From contig NZ_JALLPO010000007.1 in the NCBI RefSeq assembly GCF_023276435.1, forward strand, positions 124,001-188,000: a stretch of 64,000 nt of DNA, in the 5' to 3' direction. Position numbers and translations under genes: made by a program. Numbering within the stretch: position 1 is the first letter of the stretch; each line of letters opens with the position of its first letter. The DNA is from Sphaerisporangium perillae (GTDB taxonomy: Bacteria > Actinomycetota > Actinomycetes > Streptosporangiales > Streptosporangiaceae). Under the pieces are notes generated by a model, which saw nothing but the letters and a program-made list of their open reading frames with translations, made no database searches and was not told the DNA's origin. Shown in pieces: positions 62,682-64,000 of this stretch.

Positions 62682-64000
62682 ATGACCATGCCTCTGCCCG
62701 CGGTGCCGAGCAAGATCATCGCAGTTCATCTCAACTACCGGTCCCGTGCCGAGCAGCGCGGGCGCGTGCCTAAGTTCCCGTCGTACTTCCTTAAGCCGCC
62801 GTCGTCGTTGGCGGGGCCCGGCGATCGAGTGGTCCGGCCGGCGGGGTGCGAGCTGCTGGCGTTCGAGGGAGAGATCGCCCTGGTGATCGGCGAGCGAACC
62901 CGGAGTGTCTCGCCGGAGCAGGGCTGGGCCCAGGTCCGCTGGGTGACGGCAGCCAACGATCTCGGCGTCTACGATCTGCGGTATGCCGACCGCGGCTCCA
63001 ATCTGCGGTCCAAGGGGGCGGACGGCTTCACCCCGGTCGGTCCAGAACTGATCGATGCGCGTGACCTTGACCCGGCGGCGCTGCGGCTGCGCACCTGGGT
63101 GAACGGCGAGCTGGTCCAGCAGGATGACACCGCCAACCTGCTGTTCCCCTTCGGGCAGCTCGTGGCCGACCTGTCCCGGATGATGACGCTGTACCCCGGG
63201 GACCTCATCCTCACCGGAACGCCGGCGGGCTCGTCGGTGCTGCAGCCCGGCGACATCGTCGAGGTAGAGGTGGACGGCAGTGGCCGGTCGACCGGCCGGC
63301 TGCGCACCGCCGTGGCCGCCGCCGATGATGAGCTGCCTGGCTACGGCGCGATGCCGCGGGCTGACGAGCGGACCGTCGCCGAGGCGTACGGCCGGCCAAC
63401 GACGCCCGCGGTCGGTCTGCTGACCGAGGAGCTGCGCAGCGTCGCGACCGCGACGCTGGCCAGCCAGCTCCGCTCCCGCGGCCTGCAGGGCACAGTGATC
63501 GACGGGGTGCACCCGGTGCGGCCAGGCGCGCGGCTCGCGGGGGTGGCCCGCACCCTGCGGTACGTCCCGCTGCGCGAGGACCTGTTCGCCGCCCACGGCA
63601 CCGGGATGAACGCGCAGAAGCGCGCGATCGAGCAGATCGGCCCGGACGAGGTGCTGATCATGGAGGCGCGCGGCGCCCGCGACGCGGGCACGATCGGCGA
63701 CATCTTGGCGCTGCGCGCTCAGGTCCGCGGCGCAGCCGGGATCGTCACCGACGGCGCTGCACGGGACAGCGCCGCCCTGCGGGAACTGGACATCCCCGTC
63801 TTCTGCGCGGCCAGCCACCCGGCCGTGCTCGGCCGACGGCACGTGCCATGGGAGATCGACGCGGTGGTCGCGTGCGGCGGCGCGACCGTGGTTCCAGGCG
63901 ACCTGGTGATCGGCGACGACGATGGGGTGGTTGTGCTGCCGGCCGACATCGCCGCGGAGGTAGTCGCCGCGGCGGTGGAGCAGGAGCGCCAGGAAAGGTT
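62682..64000 (+). CDS. Fumarylacetoacetase-RraA fusion, 3'-truncated by window edge
   Basis: Open to the end of the window, 439 codons seen. ATG 62682 (a second ATG at 62688) begins MTMPLPAVPSKIIAVHLNY. Residues about 1-215 are an FAH-family domain (FLKPPSSLAGPGD, AFEGEIALVIGE, NDLGVYDLRYADRGSN, YPGDLILTGTPAG). Residues about 235-435 are RraA-like (TATLASQLRSRGLQG; GDILALRAQVRGAAGIVTDGAARD). FAH enzymes cut diketo acids or isomerise; RraA-like proteins include 4-hydroxy-4-methyl-2-oxoglutarate/CHA aldolases. The fusion would carry out consecutive steps of an aromatic or hydroxy-acid pathway. Divergent from the GntR regulator. Confidence 0.8.
   Translation, partial: MTMPLPAVPSKIIAVHLNYRSRAEQRGRVPKFPSYFLKPPSSLAGPGDRVVRPAGCELLAFEGEIALVIGERTRSVSPEQGWAQVRWVTAANDLGVYDLRYADRGSNLRSKGADGFTPVGPELIDARDLDPAALRLRTWVNGELVQQDDTANLLFPFGQLVADLSRMMTLYPGDLILTGTPAGSSVLQPGDIVEVEVDGSGRSTGRLRTAVAAADDELPGYGAMPRADERTVAEAYGRPTTPAVGLLTEELRSVATATLASQLRSRGLQGTVIDGVHPVRPGARLAGVARTLRYVPLREDLFAAHGTGMNAQKRAIEQIGPDEVLIMEARGARDAGTIGDILALRAQVRGAAGIVTDGAARDSAALRELDIPVFCAASHPAVLGRRHVPWEIDAVVACGGATVVPGDLVIGDDDGVVVLPADIAAEVVAAAVEQERQER

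Noticed and set aside
49667-64000. Integrated mobile element in the accessory half
   Set aside because: No transposase, integrase, terminal repeats or tRNA attachment site was found; the mixed gene content alone does not show transfer.

Overview
The window is about 64 kb of very GC-rich DNA with GTG/TTG starts and strong Shine-Dalgarno sites. Gene content (Lsr2, ClpC, DisA next to RadA, a Rv2747-type N-acetylglutamate synthase, a DivIVA/FilP-like coiled coil, paired RDD membrane proteins, a c-di-AMP riboswitch before an NlpC/P60 hydrolase) points to a filamentous actinomycete, most likely Streptosporangiales. That placement is inference from content and gene style; no 16S rRNA is present and I see no tRNA or rRNA gene.

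1-13.7 kb is conserved core: 3' part of panC, a nadB-nadC fusion behind a perfect palindrome, coaX, a small LuxR-type HTH protein, a secreted NlpC/P60 endopeptidase under a ydaO-type (c-di-AMP) riboswitch, argA, two RDD-family membrane proteins (one with a long prion-like YGQQ tract), lsr2 and clpC. 14-22.7 kb holds an EboE-like TIM barrel, mutY, an anchored secreted protein, radA-disA (DisA makes the ligand of the riboswitch upstream), thioredoxin with a MerR regulator, a methyltransferase, a sugar-phosphate-isomerase-like protein and a TetR regulator with a repetitive N-terminus. 22.9-33.5 kb carries an Rv0338c-like Fe-S oxidoreductase, a glycosyltransferase pair, CsoR with its operator, small unknowns, a gamma-carbonic-anhydrase-like protein, a hendecad-repeat coiled-coil protein, a GntR/UTRA regulator and a VanZ-like protein.

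33.6-49.6 kb is a complete choline/glycine-betaine catabolic island: Rieske ferredoxin + Rieske oxygenase (candidate betaine demethylase), IclR regulator, GMC choline dehydrogenase, a ProV/ProW/ProX-type ABC importer with a tandem-fused permease, dimethylglycine oxidase, and heterotetrameric sarcosine oxidase soxBDAG. The inferred flow is choline -> glycine betaine -> dimethylglycine -> sarcosine -> glycine with C1 units passed to folate. A TGCG-N5-CGCA palindrome sits before the IclR/GMC divergent pair, the ABC operon and the dimethylglycine oxidase operon, with a weaker copy before the Rieske operon. This looks like one IclR regulon.

49.7-55.9 kb is accessory: an MmcQ/YjbR protein, small unknowns, a HAD-like phosphatase, a HTH/Clp-N pair preceded by a perfect 18-bp inverted repeat, a serine hydrolase divergent from a QsdR/TetR-type regulator, a RimJ-like acetyltransferase, an S66 (MccF/LdcA) peptidase and a small membrane protein. 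56-64 kb is a second catabolic locus: aldo/keto reductase, MFS transporter, ADP-ribosylglycohydrolase, beta-lactamase-fold hydrolase, the internally deleted remnant of a thiamine-diphosphate enzyme, a FadR-type GntR regulator, and a divergent fumarylacetoacetase-RraA fusion running off the window. Three copies of an ATCGTATATGAT-like site lie before the regulator and both putative operons; the substrate is unknown.
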